Part shown: positions 5,920 through 7,061 of the stretch, piece after piece | Layout: every line of letters begins with the position of its first letter | Position numbering within the stretch: position 1 is the stretch's first letter | NCBI GenBank assembly: GCA_015064425.1 | Contig: SVSF01000091.1 | Coordinates: 1-7,061, forward strand | Reading direction: 5' to 3' | Length of the DNA: 7,061 nucleotides | Source of the DNA: Oscillospiraceae bacterium | GTDB lineage: Bacteria; Bacillota_A; Clostridia; Oscillospirales; CAG-272 | The notes under the pieces: generated by a model | The model's input: only the letters and a program-made list of their open reading frames with translations | Told to the model about the DNA's origin: nothing | Databases searched by the model: none | Program-made: the position numbers and the translations under genes

Positions 5920-6834
5920 CTATCTGTTTATTCCAAACATCATAAGTACAAGAGGTACGCTTAAAATAGCAAGTACGTTTGATATAAGTGCAAGACCTGC
6001 TCCCGCCTCGCAGTTTTCTCCTGCATTCTTTACAAAAATTATAGTATTGAGTCCGCAAGGCATACAGTACAACAACACCGCATTTCTCAAAACTACAGTA
6101 TCATTTAACGGAAGAAGCACCAACCCCATAGCAATAGGAAGAAGAACAAGACGCATAGCGGAAACTATGTACAGTTTGGGATCCTTTAGCGACTTTTTGA
6201 TACCGTACTCCGACACTACGATTCCAGTAAGAAGCATACTTACGGGTGCCATACATACGCTTGCACTGTCAAGGAACGACATTGCCATATCAGGAATATA
6301 TCTGCCCATTTCCGATATTCCCACTACAGCACCCAAAACCAGGGATACCATTATGGGGTTGATCAGATTTCTCAAAGTAAAACGCTTTCTTGACAGATTG
6401 CAATACCCGTATGTGTATGTATATACAGACATAGGAATAGCAAACATAATAGCATTCATAAGACCTAAAGGTCCGAATAAAGTCTCCGCAAAGCTATATC
6501 CCATATAGCTGAAATTGGGGATTATCAAAGAATACTCAAATATCGCCCTTTCTGTCTTATCCTTTGTCAAAAGCTTTGATCCGAAAAACGAAAGAACAGA
6601 TATCAAGAGCAGTATCACGAGAGATATTGATATTAAATTAATATTTTCGCTGACATACTTAACCGTGCAATAACAAGCAAAGGTCTTGAATATACCCGCA
6701 GGAAGAAAAATATTTACAAGCAATTTCGATAGCATAACAGAGTGATCCTGCTTTACCGACCCGCATTTTGCAAGAATAAAACCTACCGCGGCAAAAGCAA
6801 ATAGAATCACGACTTGGCTAATGATCACATACAT
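5920..6834 (-). CDS. AEC-family (auxin efflux carrier-like) membrane transporter
   Basis: The 304-residue protein is almost wholly hydrophobic, with about ten membrane segments arranged as two halves, for example residues 3-22, 36-55, 64-84 and 121-142 in the first half. The second half ends with LYCMPCGLNTIIFVKNAG and a final segment ISNVLAILSVPLVLMM, matching the conserved MPxGxN..V motif and last helix of AEC (Mem_trans) carriers. Bacterial members move organic anions such as malate or malonate and other small metabolites across the cytoplasmic membrane; the direction and substrate here are unknown. Length fits the family (about 300-320). GGAG (6846-6843) 8 nt upstream supports the ATG. 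It is the first gene of the cluster, 31 nt before the next start, so it is likely co-transcribed with the GpsA-like and nitroreductase genes and may supply or export their substrate. Confidence 0.88.
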   Translation of the reverse strand: MYVIISQVVILFAFAAVGFILAKCGSVKQDHSVMLSKLLVNIFLPAGIFKTFACYCTVKYVSENINLISISLVILLLISVLSFFGSKLLTKDKTERAIFEYSLIIPNFSYMGYSFAETLFGPLGLMNAIMFAIPMSVYTYTYGYCNLSRKRFTLRNLINPIMVSLVLGAVVGISEMGRYIPDMAMSFLDSASVCMAPVSMLLTGIVVSEYGIKKSLKDPKLYIVSAMRLVLLPIAMGLVLLPLNDTVVLRNAVLLYCMPCGLNTIIFVKNAGENCEAGAGLALISNVLAILSVPLVLMMFGINR

Positions 6835-6888
6835 ATCTGCGTCTCCTTAAAAGCAGAGGGATAAGTCGAGCCCCACAGTACGCTAATT

Positions 6889-6917
6889 ATTATACATCAC
6901 TTTTTATTTTCTGTAAA
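6889..6917 (-). promoter_or_regulatory. Sigma-A promoter of the transporter operon
   Basis: TTTACA (6917-6912; five of six) and TATAAT (6894-6889; six of six) are separated by 17 bp. Transcription should start near 6882, leaving a leader of about 48 nt that holds the AAGGAG site of the transporter gene. Confidence 0.75.
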
Positions 6918-6959
6918 TAAGCAATTTGAAGCCAAAAAAGATCCTCTTGCGGTACCTGC

Positions 6960-7006
6960 GATAAAGCAGTATTTTACTTCTTATCAATGTAAAGTACTGC
7001 TTTATC
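6960..7006. repeat. 18-bp-arm inverted repeat upstream of the transporter operon
   Basis: GATAAAGCAGTATTTTAC (6960-6977) and GTAAAGTACTGCTTTATC (6989-7006) pair at 17 of 18 positions, the exception being a G-T wobble in the plus-strand reading, around an 11-nt loop. It is about 43 bp upstream of the operon -35 box. It may be the terminator of a minus-strand gene beyond the right edge, but no clear T run follows on either strand; an operator or hairpin repeat is the alternative. Confidence 0.5.
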
Positions 7007-7046
7007 TATTTAACAATGAATTGATAATTAAAAAAAAGAAAAATTA

Positions 7047-7055
7047 TGCTATAAT
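7047..7055 (+). promoter_or_regulatory. Extended -10 promoter element pointing out of the window
   Basis: TGCTATAAT has the TGn extension plus a perfect TATAAT, preceded by an A-tract (7030-7043) that could act as an UP-like element. No good -35 lies at 17 bp (the closest, TTGATA at 7021, is 23 bp away). It could drive a divergent gene starting to the right of the window. Confidence 0.4.
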
Positions 7056-7061
7056 AAAATC

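Noticed and set aside
5828..6508. Plus-strand open frame of 226 codons
   Set aside because: It runs antisense across the transporter and the start of the GpsA-like gene, both well supported; no family features.
6947..6960. Short near-palindrome around GGTACC as an operator
   Set aside because: Only about ten bases are symmetrical and a GGTACC core is expected by chance; no second copy near the promoter.

Overview
The window looks like a piece of a Clostridia-type (Bacillota) chromosome, probably from an anaerobic gut or rumen lineage. The reasons are A/T-leaning coding sequence, strong AAGGAG-type ribosome binding sites, sigma-A promoters (TTGACA/TATAAT), a lipoprotein with an LGAC lipobox and a Glu/Thr-rich linker, and CTCCC/GGGAG hairpin repeats between genes. 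This placement is inference from sequence style. All six supported genes are on the minus strand, so transcription runs from right to left.

Right part (about 7061 down to 3120): a well-formed promoter (TTTACA, 17 bp, TATAAT, at 6917-6889) drives an AEC-family membrane transporter (6834-5920). A glycerol-3-phosphate-dehydrogenase-like enzyme (5888-4839) follows. A nitroreductase-family flavoprotein (4837-4103) starts 1 nt after that stop codon and has its ribosome binding site inside the upstream gene. After a short gap holding a second promoter with perfect consensus hexamers (4088-4061) comes a classical short-chain dehydrogenase (4026-3226). The cluster ends in an unusually long hairpin terminator (3126-3217 plus a T run). 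The four genes look like a small redox or uptake operon: one transporter for a small organic anion-like compound and three NAD(P)- or flavin-dependent oxidoreductases. The substrate cannot be read from the sequence.

Middle (2976-919): a separate transcription unit encodes a large secreted lipoprotein with a probable beta-sandwich (LamG/concanavalin-like) module and a C-terminal barrel resembling the GH71/GH99 glycoside hydrolase group. It is probably a surface polysaccharide-acting enzyme. A long imperfect inverted repeat (3039-3077) overlaps its candidate -35 box and may be an operator.

Left part (918-1): about 330 bases without a gene hold a mosaic of small hairpins resembling dispersed intergenic repeats. 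Beyond this lies the N-terminal 196 codons of a pol-beta-fold nucleotidyltransferase with a TTG start, cut by the window edge. At the far right edge an extended -10 promoter on the plus strand suggests a divergent gene outside the window.

No tRNA, rRNA, CRISPR array, transposase or phage gene is visible.
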